64,000 nt of DNA from Thalassotalea_F euphylliae (GCF_042682785.1 NZ_JBHUIB010000001.1:434001-498000); one strand, 5' to 3'. Positions 8,412 through 17,888 are shown, counted from the stretch's first letter. Notes: generated by a model not told the origin, from the sequence alone. A program made the numbers and translations.

Positions 8412-9299
8412 ATGCCGTTACCGCTAATCAAACAGTTATCTGTCCAAAACGAGCTAGGTGAAGGCATTCAATGGCATGCTTTAAGTCAAAGCCTATGGTG
8501 GACTGACATCCATAATAGTAAGCTATACAGCTATTCGCCCAGTGCTGACCAAATCAGTGTATTTCACATGCCTGATCGTGTCGGTTGCTTTGCATTCACA
8601 CCAACAAAAAGCGTGCTGATTGTCGCTTTTGCCAAGGGCATCGCGCGATATCACCTTGAAACGAAAGAAATTACCTGGCTATCTAAGCCAGAACAACACA
8701 ATCCCGGTAATCGTTTCAACGATGGACGTGTCGACAGAAACGGGAGTTTCTGGGCTGGCACACTAGTCGAAGACGCGAAGCAATCTATAGAAAACGCCAA
8801 GCTTTACCAACTCAACCAAGACCTGACGTACTCTCCTAGGCTTACCAACATTCAAATATCTAATGGACTATGCTTTAGCCCTAACGGTGAACTTGTCTAT
8901 CATGCCGATTCACCTACCCGCTCAATATATCGCTATGAAATAACAGCTTCAGGTGACTTAACAGCTAAAACACGACTAGCAATAACGCCAGAGGGAGTTT
9001 ATCCAGACGGCGCTTGTATAGATGTTAACGGTAATCTTTGGTCTGCCCAATGGGGCGGTGGCCGAGTGGTGCAATATTCTTCAACCGGTGAAATACTGAG
9101 TCAAGTAGACATACCTGTAGCACAACCATCTTGTGTGGCGATTGGTGGCCCTAATATGGATTGGTTATGTGTGACGTCGGCAAGAGAAGGATTGTCACAG
9201 AATACGCTCGAACAACAAAAAAGCGCAGGTGACGTTTTTATTTACCAATTACCTGCGCCAATAGGACTTGAAGAATCACTCTGCACGACGCTCTTATAG
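8412..9299 (+). CDS. SMP-30/gluconolactonase-family sugar lactonase
   Basis: Six-bladed beta-propeller lactonase, 295 residues. Metal-site motifs are present: the Glu of NELGEGIQWH (about 13-22), RFNDGRVDRNGSFWAGT with the Asn-Asp pair, ISNGLCFSPNGE and PDGACIDVNGNLW. No signal peptide, so cytoplasmic. Third gene of the dehydrogenase-dgoK operon (12-base gap), where opening of galactono-1,4/1,5-lactone to galactonate is the expected job. Family members also act on arabinono-, xylono- and gluconolactones, so the exact substrate is inferred from context. It converges on the alpha-galactosidase gene. Confidence 0.9.
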   Translation: MPLPLIKQLSVQNELGEGIQWHALSQSLWWTDIHNSKLYSYSPSADQISVFHMPDRVGCFAFTPTKSVLIVAFAKGIARYHLETKEITWLSKPEQHNPGNRFNDGRVDRNGSFWAGTLVEDAKQSIENAKLYQLNQDLTYSPRLTNIQISNGLCFSPNGELVYHADSPTRSIYRYEITASGDLTAKTRLAITPEGVYPDGACIDVNGNLWSAQWGGGRVVQYSSTGEILSQVDIPVAQPSCVAIGGPNMDWLCVTSAREGLSQNTLEQQKSAGDVFIYQLPAPIGLEESLCTTLL

Positions 9300-9334
9300 C
9301 TATTACGCTAATTGATATCGTGCCGGGAGTAATC

Positions 9335-11470
9335 TTATTTAACCGCTTCTACTTTAAAGATAAGCGAGCTTTGAGGGTCAAGGATAGGTAACTGCATACC
9401 AAACGCCATCAAAACTTCCCCTGTGTAAACTTGATCAATCGCAGTGGAAAGTACCGACGTTGAGTACTCCTTCACGTTCGACGGCCACAACAAACGTAAT
9501 TTATATTTTTGTTCAGGAATTAAGCCCGCGAAAACAAATCTGTCAGGGGCATAGCGCAAGGTTTCAGAAAGAAGATTGTAGCTAAATAATGCTTCTTGTT
9601 TGTCCTTATCCACAAGGCCAAATCTTACTTCATTGCTGGGACTATCAAGCCTTACCAATTCTCCACCATGGATAATGTGTCGATTTTGTTTGTGTAGACT
9701 TATCGCTTTTTTCAGTTCAATACGCTCATGATCTGTTAGCTCTCGTGGGTCCATTTCGATCCCCATATGACCAAAAAACGCCACTGCAGCACGCATTTCA
9801 ATAGACACTCGACGGCCAGTAATGTGACAGTCTCTCGGCCCTACATGCGCGCCCATGACATTAGATGGGAAGAAAATCGAGCAACCACGTTGAATCAGCA
9901 ACCTATCGAGTGCGTCGTTGGAGTCTGACGTCCATACGCGATCGGTGTGCTGTAAAATACCATAATCAACGCGTGCACCACCCGACGAACAACTTTCAAT
10001 ATCGACCTCAGGATGGGCTTGCTTTAGTCGATCGATTAATTGGTACAGTGCCAATGTTTGTTTATGCACGGCAGGCTGTCCTAGGATATTCCCTGCGTGA
10101 TTTAAATCACGATTAATATCCCATTTGATGTAACTAATGTCGGTGTATTCAGACAAGATTGCATCGATTGACTGATACAAGTATTCGGTAACGTCACGAT
10201 TCGTTAAATCCAAAACAAGTTGATTACGGAATTTAATTTGCTCATTGCCCGCCGAACCCAACACCCAATCAGGGTGTGCTCGATACAAGTCACTGTCCGG
10301 ATTGATCATTTCAGGCTCAAACCAAATACCAAACTCCATACCCGTTGCAAGTACTGCATCTATTAGTGGCTGCAAGCCTTGCGGATAGATTTCTTTATCA
10401 ACAACCCAGTCACCTAGGCCAGCATTATCTCCACGACGCCCTTTGAACCAACCGTCATCAAGTACAAAACGTTCAGCACCAACATCTGCAGCTTGCTTGG
10501 CAAGTTCTGCTAACGTTTCAGTATCATGGTCAAAGTAAATGGCTTCCCATGTGTTGTAATGCACTGGGCGTGGCGAGTCGACAATATGCTTACGCAGAAT
10601 ATTATTGCGCACAAAACCATGGAAACTATTTGAGAGCTGGTTAAAACCTTGCTCAGCATAAGTAGCATAAAGAGTGGGCGACTGATAGCTCTCGTCTTTT
10701 TCAAGCGTAAGCTCTCCAGGCAGCAATAACTCAGACATTTGAACATATGCACGACCGTCAGATAATTGCTCACATAATACTTTGTGGTTTCCACTCCACC
10801 CCAGGTGAAAACCAAAGCATTCGCCTTGTTGTTCACCCGCAAATTTACTGTGTACTAGTAAGCCAGGGAAACTGTCATGAGAGGTTTTACCTTTACGATT
10901 TTCTTTGACGTAGCTGCCAAGAAAACGCGATAAGCTCTGCGTGTGAAACTCCTGTGCCCAGCGGCCTTGAAAGCCAGTAAGCTCTGTCATTTCGGCGGGT
11001 ACAGGTAGTGTAGGCGCCGCACAGGATAAGACATGAACAGGTTTATCACCACGGTTGATAAGTTGCGTACTCGCTTGAAGTATATCGGTATCAGGGTCCA
11101 AACTTAGCGTATGTATCAAGCTAATCTTGCGAATATTATCGAAACTTTTGATCAACACTGAATGTTGGTTTTCTTGTTCGACATGAACAATATCACCGCA
11201 AGTAGACCATGCTTGGCCTTCATCCATAATTTCAAGGCCAGGAGAGCCAGTAAAGCCCTGACCCAACACAGGCGTTAACGAGAGGGGCGGCTCTACAACT
11301 GCCGCACATTTGGCTTCTTGTTTAGTCGCTAACATTGCCAACATTGCAGACGAATTCTGCTGGCTAAGTAATTTTCCCCAATAAAGTGCTACCGGTAAGC
11401 GGTTACGCATATCTAAAACAAAGCTACTGCGCTTGCCGCGTAAGTGAATAAAATCAGGAAAGTCGCCCAT
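9335..11470 (-). CDS. GH36 alpha-galactosidase, cytoplasmic
   Basis: 711-residue glycoside hydrolase of family GH36, the usual length for the bacterial RafA/AgaA type: N-terminal beta-supersandwich, central TIM barrel and C-terminal beta domain. The nucleophile Asp is in YIKWDINRD and the acid/base Asp in WTSDSNDALDR; ESCSSGGARVDYGIL and RFVLDDGWFKGRRGD are family signatures. It removes terminal alpha-galactosyl groups. No signal peptide is visible, so the substrate must be imported first, which favours small substrates such as melibiose or galactosylglycerol. It is divergent from a Na+/solute symporter and shares its promoter region. Confidence 0.95.
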   Translation of the reverse strand: MGDFPDFIHLRGKRSSFVLDMRNRLPVALYWGKLLSQQNSSAMLAMLATKQEAKCAAVVEPPLSLTPVLGQGFTGSPGLEIMDEGQAWSTCGDIVHVEQENQHSVLIKSFDNIRKISLIHTLSLDPDTDILQASTQLINRGDKPVHVLSCAAPTLPVPAEMTELTGFQGRWAQEFHTQSLSRFLGSYVKENRKGKTSHDSFPGLLVHSKFAGEQQGECFGFHLGWSGNHKVLCEQLSDGRAYVQMSELLLPGELTLEKDESYQSPTLYATYAEQGFNQLSNSFHGFVRNNILRKHIVDSPRPVHYNTWEAIYFDHDTETLAELAKQAADVGAERFVLDDGWFKGRRGDNAGLGDWVVDKEIYPQGLQPLIDAVLATGMEFGIWFEPEMINPDSDLYRAHPDWVLGSAGNEQIKFRNQLVLDLTNRDVTEYLYQSIDAILSEYTDISYIKWDINRDLNHAGNILGQPAVHKQTLALYQLIDRLKQAHPEVDIESCSSGGARVDYGILQHTDRVWTSDSNDALDRLLIQRGCSIFFPSNVMGAHVGPRDCHITGRRVSIEMRAAVAFFGHMGIEMDPRELTDHERIELKKAISLHKQNRHIIHGGELVRLDSPSNEVRFGLVDKDKQEALFSYNLLSETLRYAPDRFVFAGLIPEQKYKLRLLWPSNVKEYSTSVLSTAIDQVYTGEVLMAFGMQLPILDPQSSLIFKVEAVK

Positions 11471-11605
11471 TGTGCCCTCGTGTTCTTTTTGCTATTGCCA
11501 CAATTCGTTGCAAATGATGTGTATGAATAAACTTAAAATAGCTCACTTTGCGTTTGCTAAGAAAATCAATATTGAGTATTTTAAAGCCAACGAAATAAAG
11601 ATAGT

Positions 11606-11620
11606 ATATATATTATAAAT
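11606..11620. promoter_or_regulatory. Candidate operator between alpha-galactosidase and symporter
   Basis: ATATATA-T-TATAAAT, one mismatch from the palindrome ATTTATA-N-TATAAAT found perfectly upstream of galT. The flanks agree too: 20 of 22 bases (11603-11624) match the galT copy (27175-27196). The rest of the 335-base intergenic region (11471-11805) holds no credible gene. Confidence 0.55.
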
Positions 11621-11805
11621 AAGTAATAAAGATATTTATGCTGTAAATTAGGTATGATGTAGAACAGCATGAATGATTTATTGAAACGTGGTTGACCAGA
11701 TTACTGATACGAGTATTCAACTCGTGGTAACTAAACAATTGAATCTGTTCAACTTCATCCATCATAACAATAATAAAAAATAACCTAGCCGTTGGGGAGA
11801 ATTTC

Positions 11806-13230
11806 GTGGCATCGCAAACCATTCAACTTTTGGTCTTTTTTGGCATCACGGCATTGATAGCCTTTATGACCTACTTAAAATGTCGCGGTCATAGCCGGGC
11901 AACGGATTCAAACAAAGAATATTTCTTAGCGAGCGGTGGACTGTCATGGGTATTTGTCGCTGGCTCAATTACCTTAACTAACCTCAGTACCGACCAACTT
12001 ATCGGCATGAATGGCAACCAAATGGCGTTGCTTGCATGGTGGGAGTTTGCTGCTGTAATTGGCTTGTTCATTTTAGCCAAAGTTTTCCTGCCGGTGTATT
12101 ACAAAAACAACTGTACAACAACAACTGAACTGTTAGAGAAGCGCTACGGTGACAAGCATATTCGTGCGGTAATTGCCGCCCTCTTCTTGTTCGGCAATAT
12201 ATTTATTTTCCTTCCCAGCGTACTTTACAGTGGTTCGCTGTTTATGAAGTCATTATTTAATACAGATATCCCTCTGATTATTATCGCCTTATCGTTTGGC
12301 GTTATTGGTGCCTGTTATGCTGTATTTGGTGGTTTGAGAGCTGTTGCAGTATCAGATACGTACAGCGGCGTACTACTCATAGGGATGGGTATTCTCATTG
12401 TATACCTAGCGGTCGCTGCTATTAACTTTGATTTTTCAGGGATTCCTGCGGAACGACTGACCATGATTGGTGATGACGACTCTCCGCTACCTTGGCATAT
12501 ATTGCTCACAGGTATGATTTTTATCCAAATGTTTTATTGGGGAACAAATCAAACCATTACACAACGTGCGATGGCTGCGCCAACACTTGAAGAAGCGCAA
12601 AAGGGTGTCTTCGCGGCTGCGGCTATTCGCTTCTTAATTGTACCACCTATGATAGTGATCCCTGGCATCGTATCTTATAAGTTGTATGGTGACATTGGTG
12701 ACGCAGCATACGGCACATTGGCTGGAGACATTTTACCAGTATGGTTATCAGGTGCATTTGCAGCTGCTATCGCTGCTGCCGTACTGACCACCTTTAACAG
12801 CATACTTAACTCTTCTGCCGCACTTTATTGTTGTGATATTCATGAAAAATACATCAACAAAGATGCTAACGTAGGAAAACTTAACGCGATTATCACAGTG
12901 GTATTTGTGACGATTGCATTGGCGCTTGTTCCTGTTTACGCAACGGCAGACAGTATTATTAACTTAGTACAAGAATTGTTTGGTTTACTTAGCATGCCAA
13001 TACTGTCGACATTTATCGTCGGCCTTCTGTTCAAAGATGTGCATGCCAAAGCAGCGATTACAGCGGTTATCTTTGGTACCTTGCTTTATGCATTCTTTGT
13101 GTTTGTTTGGGCACCGTTCCACTACATTCACATGATGTGTATTACCTTATTTAGCTGTATTGGTATGGCACTGCTTATCAATCGGCTGGTGTTCAAAAAA
13201 CCAATTGCGTTAGTAGCTCGTACAGCCTAA
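11806..13230 (+). CDS. Sodium/solute symporter (SSS family), probable sugar transporter
   Basis: 474-residue integral membrane protein of the SSS (SLC5-like) family with about 13 hydrophobic segments. Family marks include the N-terminal EYFLASGGLSWVFVAGSITLTNLSTDQLIGMNG segment of TM1, the LLEKRYG loop and the region around QMFYWGTNQTITQRAMAA, as in vSGLT/YidK-type sugar symporters. The GTG start at 11806 is supported by GGGGAG 8 bases upstream. Paired divergently with the GH36 enzyme, it probably imports the intact alpha-galactoside or galactose with Na+. Confidence 0.9.
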   Translation: MASQTIQLLVFFGITALIAFMTYLKCRGHSRATDSNKEYFLASGGLSWVFVAGSITLTNLSTDQLIGMNGNQMALLAWWEFAAVIGLFILAKVFLPVYYKNNCTTTTELLEKRYGDKHIRAVIAALFLFGNIFIFLPSVLYSGSLFMKSLFNTDIPLIIIALSFGVIGACYAVFGGLRAVAVSDTYSGVLLIGMGILIVYLAVAAINFDFSGIPAERLTMIGDDDSPLPWHILLTGMIFIQMFYWGTNQTITQRAMAAPTLEEAQKGVFAAAAIRFLIVPPMIVIPGIVSYKLYGDIGDAAYGTLAGDILPVWLSGAFAAAIAAAVLTTFNSILNSSAALYCCDIHEKYINKDANVGKLNAIITVVFVTIALALVPVYATADSIINLVQELFGLLSMPILSTFIVGLLFKDVHAKAAITAVIFGTLLYAFFVFVWAPFHYIHMMCITLFSCIGMALLINRLVFKKPIALVARTA

Positions 13231-13258
13231 CCGAACAACCAAAACCTGTCCCCCGGGG

Positions 13259-13286
13259 TAAGGGCGTGTGCTAGTCACCGCCCTTA
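13259..13286 (+). terminator. Hairpin after the symporter gene
   Basis: TAAGGGCG (13259-13266) pairs perfectly with CGCCCTTA (13279-13286), extended inward by GTG/CAC. No long T-tract follows, so termination would be moderate. Confidence 0.55.
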
Positions 13287-13333
13287 TCACACCAAACCTC
13301 TGCCCATATTAATCTGTTTTCTTGGTACATAAA

Positions 13334-13363
13334 GTCAATATTTGGCGTTTCCTGTCAATATTT
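13334..13363. promoter_or_regulatory. 20-bp-spaced direct repeat, candidate AraC-type operator
   Basis: GTCAATATTT occurs twice, at 13334-13343 and 13354-13363, exactly 20 bases apart (about two helical turns), a geometry typical for AraC-family regulators. It lies about 105 bases upstream of the AGMO-like gene, whose convergent neighbour encodes an AraC-type regulator. Confidence 0.5.
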
Positions 13364-13404
13364 CCTCTGTGGTATGGATTACATTGCAAGGTGACCGCCG
13401 TTTT

Positions 13405-13425
13405 CTATGAATACATTATTCATAG
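13405..13425. promoter_or_regulatory. Palindrome upstream of the AGMO-like gene
   Basis: Perfect 8-bp inverted repeat CTATGAAT-N5-ATTCATAG, about 43 bases before the start codon. Could be an operator or an RNA hairpin in the leader. Confidence 0.4.
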
Positions 13426-13467
13426 ATGGGTGAACGTTGGCGATACTCAATCCAATAAGAGAACACT

Positions 13468-14733
13468 ATGCATTTAATTTTGGCTGCTATTCCGTTTTTT
13501 TTATTACTTATTGCAATTGAAATTTTTTTAGATAGAAAGCGAGGTACCGGTTACTATCGCTTTAACGATGCAATAGGGTCACTCAACCTAGGAATTTTTA
13601 GTCGTATTACAGGCATAGCTAAAGCAGCGATAGGAATCTCGGTTTACTACTGGCTATATCACAATGTCGCCCTTTTCAACTTGCCCATGGATAGTTATCT
13701 CGTATGGGCATTCGCATTTATTGCCTATGACCTAGCATACTACTGGGAACACCGACTCAATCATCGTATTGCTATTATGTGGGGCTCTCATGTGGTTCAC
13801 CATTCAAGTGAGGAATACAACCTGACCACTGCGCTTCGCCAAACTAGTACACCGAGCATATTCGGGTGGTTGATATATTTACCTCTCGCCTTTATTGGCG
13901 TAAGTCCTGAAATGGCTATTGCTTGCGGTTCACTCAACCTCATTTATCAATTCTGGGTACACACTCGCCATGTTGATAAGATGCCCAATTGGTATGAAGC
14001 AATTTTTGTTACCCCTAGTCATCACCGTGTTCATCACGCGCTGAATCGCGATTACATCGACAAGAACTATGCTGGTGTTTTCATCCTATGGGACAAACTA
14101 TTTGGCAGCTTCAAAGCTGAGTCAGATGACATTGATATTGTTTATGGGGTAAGCGGTCAACTTAATAGTTGGAATCCTATCTGGGCCAATTGCCAGGTTT
14201 ATTTCAACCTCATGCAAGATGCATGGCGAACAGGTAGCTGGAGAGATAAAGTAAAAGTCTTTTTTATGCCGCCAGGTTGGCGTCCTTCTGATGTCAACAA
14301 AACGCATCCTCGCAAATATGCAACCACAAAAACCATGGTGAAATATGAAACGCATACAAGCCGATACACCACGATTTATTTAGCTGCACAGTTTATTGTT
14401 TTTGTCGGATTAGTCTTTGTACTTCTATTACAAAGTCAGCACTGGGATCTCAACACCAACTTATTACTTTGCATCATTGCGACATTCAATCTGTGGGTCA
14501 TCAGTGCTATGCAATCAAACACGGGATGGGTGAAATTTTCCGAACTAGCTAGGTTGTTAATCAATGCTATGGCGGTTATCTATCTCATACCTGCAGCTAT
14601 GTTATCAATGGCTTTGGGGATCGTAGCGAGTTTCACACTGTTCTCCGCGCTGAGCTTTATACGTATCTACCAAACTGAAACAGACGCTCCAAATAAAGAA
14701 GCAGCTCCAATTGAATCGATAGGCTCTAATTAA
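13468..14733 (+). CDS. Fatty-acid hydroxylase/sterol-desaturase superfamily, AGMO-like membrane enzyme
   Basis: 421-residue membrane di-iron oxygenase. The eight-histidine pattern is seen in order: HRLNH (about 95), HVVHHSSEEYN (about 110), and HHRVHH near residue 190, between hydrophobic segments; a further C-terminal block of four hydrophobic helices follows. Size and this C-terminal membrane extension resemble alkylglycerol monooxygenase (AGMO), which cleaves alkyl-ether glycerolipids, more than short bacterial desaturases. Neighbouring yhhN also acts on ether lipids in other organisms. Substrate is inferred; a generic sterol desaturase-like enzyme is the alternative. Confidence 0.8.
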   Translation: MHLILAAIPFFLLLIAIEIFLDRKRGTGYYRFNDAIGSLNLGIFSRITGIAKAAIGISVYYWLYHNVALFNLPMDSYLVWAFAFIAYDLAYYWEHRLNHRIAIMWGSHVVHHSSEEYNLTTALRQTSTPSIFGWLIYLPLAFIGVSPEMAIACGSLNLIYQFWVHTRHVDKMPNWYEAIFVTPSHHRVHHALNRDYIDKNYAGVFILWDKLFGSFKAESDDIDIVYGVSGQLNSWNPIWANCQVYFNLMQDAWRTGSWRDKVKVFFMPPGWRPSDVNKTHPRKYATTKTMVKYETHTSRYTTIYLAAQFIVFVGLVFVLLLQSQHWDLNTNLLLCIIATFNLWVISAMQSNTGWVKFSELARLLINAMAVIYLIPAAMLSMALGIVASFTLFSALSFIRIYQTETDAPNKEAAPIESIGSN

Positions 14734-14751
14734 CCTAGTGACAGAAATACA

Positions 14752-14770
14752 GCTAACTTTGGTGGTTAGC
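14752..14770. terminator. Hairpin between convergent AGMO-like and araC-type genes
   Basis: GCTAAC (14752-14757) and GTTAGC (14765-14770) form a perfect 6-bp stem with a 7-base loop in the 51-base gap between convergent genes. Weak, without a clear T-tract. Confidence 0.4.
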
Positions 14771-14784
14771 GTTGATAAACAAGA

Positions 14785-15789
14785 CTATGTATTAATGGGT
14801 CTTGGGTGCAACCGGAAGTCCTGTGGTGTGGTATCAAACCAACGTTTGAATGCACGCTGAAAGGCACTTTGTTCTGAATACCCTAATATAGTCGCAATAT
14901 CGACAAGCTTATGATCAGTTTGTGTTAAATACGCCGCAGCCAAACGTTTGCGCACCGTATCTAGCACTTCTGTTAAACTAGTGCTTTGCTTTTGGAAGTT
15001 ACGTTGTAATTGCCTCGAACTAATGCCTAAAAATGAGGCAACGTCATTGAGTTCAGGTACTCTTGTGGGGAGACTTTCGGTAATAAACTGCTGAATAATG
15101 TCTATTGACCCCGATGTCTTCAACGCTGTCAATTTCTGCTCTGCATGATGACAAAGTACATCCAGCACTTCTTGGTTATAAGCATTAAGCGGCAATTGTA
15201 AAAGCCGAGTTTTCAATCGCACCCCATTAAACTCAGCATGAAAAAATACAGGGCAACGAAAAAAAGTCTCATAGTCTGCCTTATCTGCCAACGGTGCGTG
15301 TGTGAAGTGAACACTCAATGGTTGGTCTTCACTTTGCGTAAAGATAAAAGCAAATGCGATCCATGCGGTAATTACCTGCTCAATGCTATTTGCACTAGCG
15401 TCCGGTCCAGATAACCAACGAATTGTTGCCACATCACCTTCTAATTCATGATACGCAGTGCCATTTGTGCCAAGTAAACATTGATAGCGCTTTTGATAAT
15501 ATAGTGCATCTGCAATGGTTGGGGATGCGGCGACGATATGACCCAATATCCCCCAAAAGCTCAATTCAAACGCTTTACCATGTAAAAAGCCAACATTACA
15601 CATACCAAGCTGTTGCTCACCAAATTGCAGCAGTCGTTCATAAGCAGCACTCGCGTATGATGTTCCTTGATCATTTAACTCTTCTAACGACGTATTGACC
15701 AGCAATAGCAATTGCTGTCTATCTAGCCCTTGGCGAACAAGAAAATTAATTAAGGCTCGCACCGTGAAATGAGGTAAGCGTGTTTGCAT
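14785..15789 (-). CDS. AraC-family regulator with N-terminal ligand domain (OruR-like)
   Basis: 334 residues: an N-terminal arabinose-binding-like domain of the PF12625 type (about 10-200; the GMCNVGFLHGKAFELSFWGILGHIV segment is typical) and a C-terminal double helix-turn-helix (about 235-330) with LGISSRQLQRNFQKQSTSL and the AraC signature ILGYSEQSAFQRAFKRWFDTTPQDFR. Start codon lies 4 bases after the yhhN stop, so both are one transcript. Likely regulates yhhN/araC and the convergent AGMO-like gene; an AraC-like direct repeat sits upstream of the latter. Confidence 0.9.
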   Translation of the reverse strand: MQTRLPHFTVRALINFLVRQGLDRQQLLLLVNTSLEELNDQGTSYASAAYERLLQFGEQQLGMCNVGFLHGKAFELSFWGILGHIVAASPTIADALYYQKRYQCLLGTNGTAYHELEGDVATIRWLSGPDASANSIEQVITAWIAFAFIFTQSEDQPLSVHFTHAPLADKADYETFFRCPVFFHAEFNGVRLKTRLLQLPLNAYNQEVLDVLCHHAEQKLTALKTSGSIDIIQQFITESLPTRVPELNDVASFLGISSRQLQRNFQKQSTSLTEVLDTVRKRLAAAYLTQTDHKLVDIATILGYSEQSAFQRAFKRWFDTTPQDFRLHPRPINT

Positions 15790-15793
15790 AGGG

Positions 15794-16471
15794 TTAACTT
15801 TTACTATGGCTATTTATAGCGGTTTCTTCAGATAGCGGCTCATTTAATTGATGCTCAATCATTCCTTTTAACATCGCAAATTGAGCAATATAGTAAGTCA
15901 CCATAACAGCATGCCCATCTAAGGAGAATCGACTAACAAATAAGCTGTAAGCCAACAGTGAGTCAGACAACACAAAACTTAGCGCACCGAACACAACCCA
16001 TGTAGGCAGACGGCTAATCAGCACAAAAATCCCCATTAAAGTGATAACAGATAAATACAAGGCAACAGGTAGCGCGAGATTGTCGGTATGTGGAAGTAAA
16101 AAGTTAGCCATTAACCCAGCATAACCAATAAGTACAATAGCTGCCCCACCCGCAAGCGGATTCAGTTTTTTGCTCCGATAGCCGCTGTACAATACAGTAT
16201 AAAAAACATGAGCAAGTAAAAATGCTGAAAGACCGATGACAAAAGCTGTATCTCCGGCAAAGGTTAAACTGATATCCCCAATGGCAGAAAAACCTATCGC
16301 AGCTAACATTAGGGACCTGACTTTGCCTTCAAGCGCGTTAAAAGCCCAAAGAAAGAGTAGCGCGATGGGTAACGTTTTGGGAAGAAACTGCCCCATAAAT
16401 GGCGCAAAGCCAAGTATGGCAAGATAAAACAGCGCTGTTACAACAAACATAGTTGGATAATTTTTATTCAT
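15794..16471 (-). CDS. yhhN: YhhN/TMEM86-family membrane protein, probable lysoplasmalogenase
   Basis: About 225 residues with roughly eight hydrophobic segments, matching the YhhN family. Characterised members (human TMEM86B, Legionella YhhN) hydrolyse the vinyl-ether bond of lysoplasmalogen. Family pattern: AIGFSAIGDISLTF and the conserved Asp residues in GALSFVLSDSLLAYSLF. Start taken as the ATG at 16471 because AGGAAT lies upstream; a longer frame opens at 16501 without a ribosome-binding site. Co-transcribed with the araC-type gene. Confidence 0.85.
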   Translation of the reverse strand: MNKNYPTMFVVTALFYLAILGFAPFMGQFLPKTLPIALLFLWAFNALEGKVRSLMLAAIGFSAIGDISLTFAGDTAFVIGLSAFLLAHVFYTVLYSGYRSKKLNPLAGGAAIVLIGYAGLMANFLLPHTDNLALPVALYLSVITLMGIFVLISRLPTWVVFGALSFVLSDSLLAYSLFVSRFSLDGHAVMVTYYIAQFAMLKGMIEHQLNEPLSEETAINSHSKS

Positions 16472-16620
16472 TCGCGTGTTATTCCTAAACCCGTTAATCA
16501 TCCGTATCAGATTGTTACGTCATCAACTGATCAGACCTTTGCTCTTGATACGTTTATAGCATTAGCCCTAACCGAATGTCATTGATTACGCTAAAATAGT
16601 TAAAAATCAAAGAGTCAGAG

Positions 16621-17016
16621 ATGTCAATGACACAACACATTGCCGCTATAAACCTATATGTCCATAACCAGCAACAAGCACTGGATTTTTTCTCGCAGGT
16701 GCTTTCGTTTGTTGTTACCGATGATGAAACTGCGCCAGATGGTCATCGCTGGTTAACCGTTTCAACCAACTCAGAACACGCATTAAAAGTGATTATTGCA
16801 CATGCAGCAACTGAGCAGCAGAAAGCAATAGTAGGCAAACAGGCCGGTGACGGCGTATTTGCTATATTGCAAGTGGATGACTTTGACGCAAGTTACGCTA
16901 AACTCGCCAAACAAGGCGTTCGATTCTGTGAAGCACCAAGAGAAGAACCTTATGGCAAAGTCGTCATTTTTGAGGACATTGTTGGCAACAAATGGGACTT
17001 AATTGAACTTAATTAA
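16621..17016 (+). CDS. VOC-superfamily (glyoxalase-like) protein
   Basis: 131 residues with the paired beta-alpha-beta-beta-beta fold of the vicinal-oxygen-chelate family: NLYVHNQQQALDFFSQVLSFVV at the N-terminus and VIFEDIVGNKWDLIEL at the end. Such proteins include glyoxalases, dioxygenases and resistance proteins; no specific role is readable. The gene stands alone, divergent from yhhN. Confidence 0.85.
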   Translation: MSMTQHIAAINLYVHNQQQALDFFSQVLSFVVTDDETAPDGHRWLTVSTNSEHALKVIIAHAATEQQKAIVGKQAGDGVFAILQVDDFDASYAKLAKQGVRFCEAPREEPYGKVVIFEDIVGNKWDLIELN

Positions 17017-17048
17017 TGTCAAAAAAATAAGGTCAGGTGGTCAATATC

Positions 17049-17075
17049 AAAACAGGGGCATGATGCCCCTGTTTT
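17049..17075. terminator. Bidirectional terminator between VOC gene and sapC-like gene
   Basis: Perfect 12-bp inverted repeat AAAACAGGGGCA / TGCCCCTGTTTT around a TGA loop. A-tract on one side and T-tract on the other make it work for both convergent genes. Confidence 0.88.
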
Positions 17076-17108
17076 AGTCATATGTGCAAATCACCGATAC
17101 TATTGGTG

Positions 17109-17864
17109 CTATAACGCCTTAGTCGCAGACAACTTCACTTGTGCAATCGTCGCCACATCATCCCTTGTTGAAGATAAACGTACCAACGCGTTCAATTGAA
17201 ATACAGACATAAGCATTGCGTGAATTGGCATCAAATAGCCCTTTTCACGTAATTCTGCCAACTGTTCGATAGACAGAGTATTAAATTTATCTTGGTCTAT
17301 GGTGCATAAACCTTGAATGGTTTCGGTACTGCCATCTTGTTTTTGAAGCACAATATCTATTGAACGACACAAGTCCAATTCAGCCATTGCTTTTCCAAAC
17401 TGATACGTTTGTATATCGTTTTGAATATCTGCTTGTAGTAGAGATGTTGCTCGTTGCAGTGCTTCATTTGCATTGCCTTTGCTATCAAAAATGGTATCGC
17501 CTGAAGTTGATGAAAACGCTGGACTTTCTGGATCGATACCCACGGTGTAACCTTGTTGTTCACCTTCGGCATTCATCAGGAAAAAGGGAAATGCCTGCAT
17601 CGCCGTCGGCTTATAGTTTGCGTGCCATTGGTTATCTGCGACGAATAAGTTTGAACCTCGTTCAAAGCTAGTAACAACCGTTAAGCGCCACAACCCGCTA
17701 TTACCATCTTTCATGAGAAAAACAGGGAAGCTAGTACTCGCTTGTCCTACTTCACTAACCCTTAACGGCAAAATATGATTCGATTTGGCAAACAGCAAAT
17801 CAGCATTGTCTACAACCTTCAAAGCACCATGTGCTTTACTATTTAATGCATGTAATTGAGGCAT
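17109..17864 (-). CDS. SapC-family protein
   Basis: 251 residues, SapC family (named after a Campylobacter S-layer-associated protein; function unknown). Typical features: N-terminal HGALKVVDNADLLFAKSNHILPLRVSEVGQA and a repeated VFLMKDGNSGLWRLTVVTSFERGSNLFV core. In marine Proteobacteria SapC is regularly found next to tryptophan-halogenase-like proteins and TonB receptors in sugar-use clusters, exactly as here. No signal peptide. Starts 24 bases after the halogenase gene and is probably on the same transcript. Confidence 0.88.
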   Translation of the reverse strand: MPQLHALNSKAHGALKVVDNADLLFAKSNHILPLRVSEVGQASTSFPVFLMKDGNSGLWRLTVVTSFERGSNLFVADNQWHANYKPTAMQAFPFFLMNAEGEQQGYTVGIDPESPAFSSTSGDTIFDSKGNANEALQRATSLLQADIQNDIQTYQFGKAMAELDLCRSIDIVLQKQDGSTETIQGLCTIDQDKFNTLSIEQLAELREKGYLMPIHAMLMSVFQLNALVRLSSTRDDVATIAQVKLSATKAL

Positions 17865-17888
17865 ATTAATCCTTGTTCTTATACTTAT

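Noticed and set aside
11613..11822. 69-residue minus-strand frame in the alpha-galactosidase/symporter gap
   Set aside because: Covers the promoter region with the palindrome, runs into the symporter start, and lacks a ribosome-binding site or conserved pattern.
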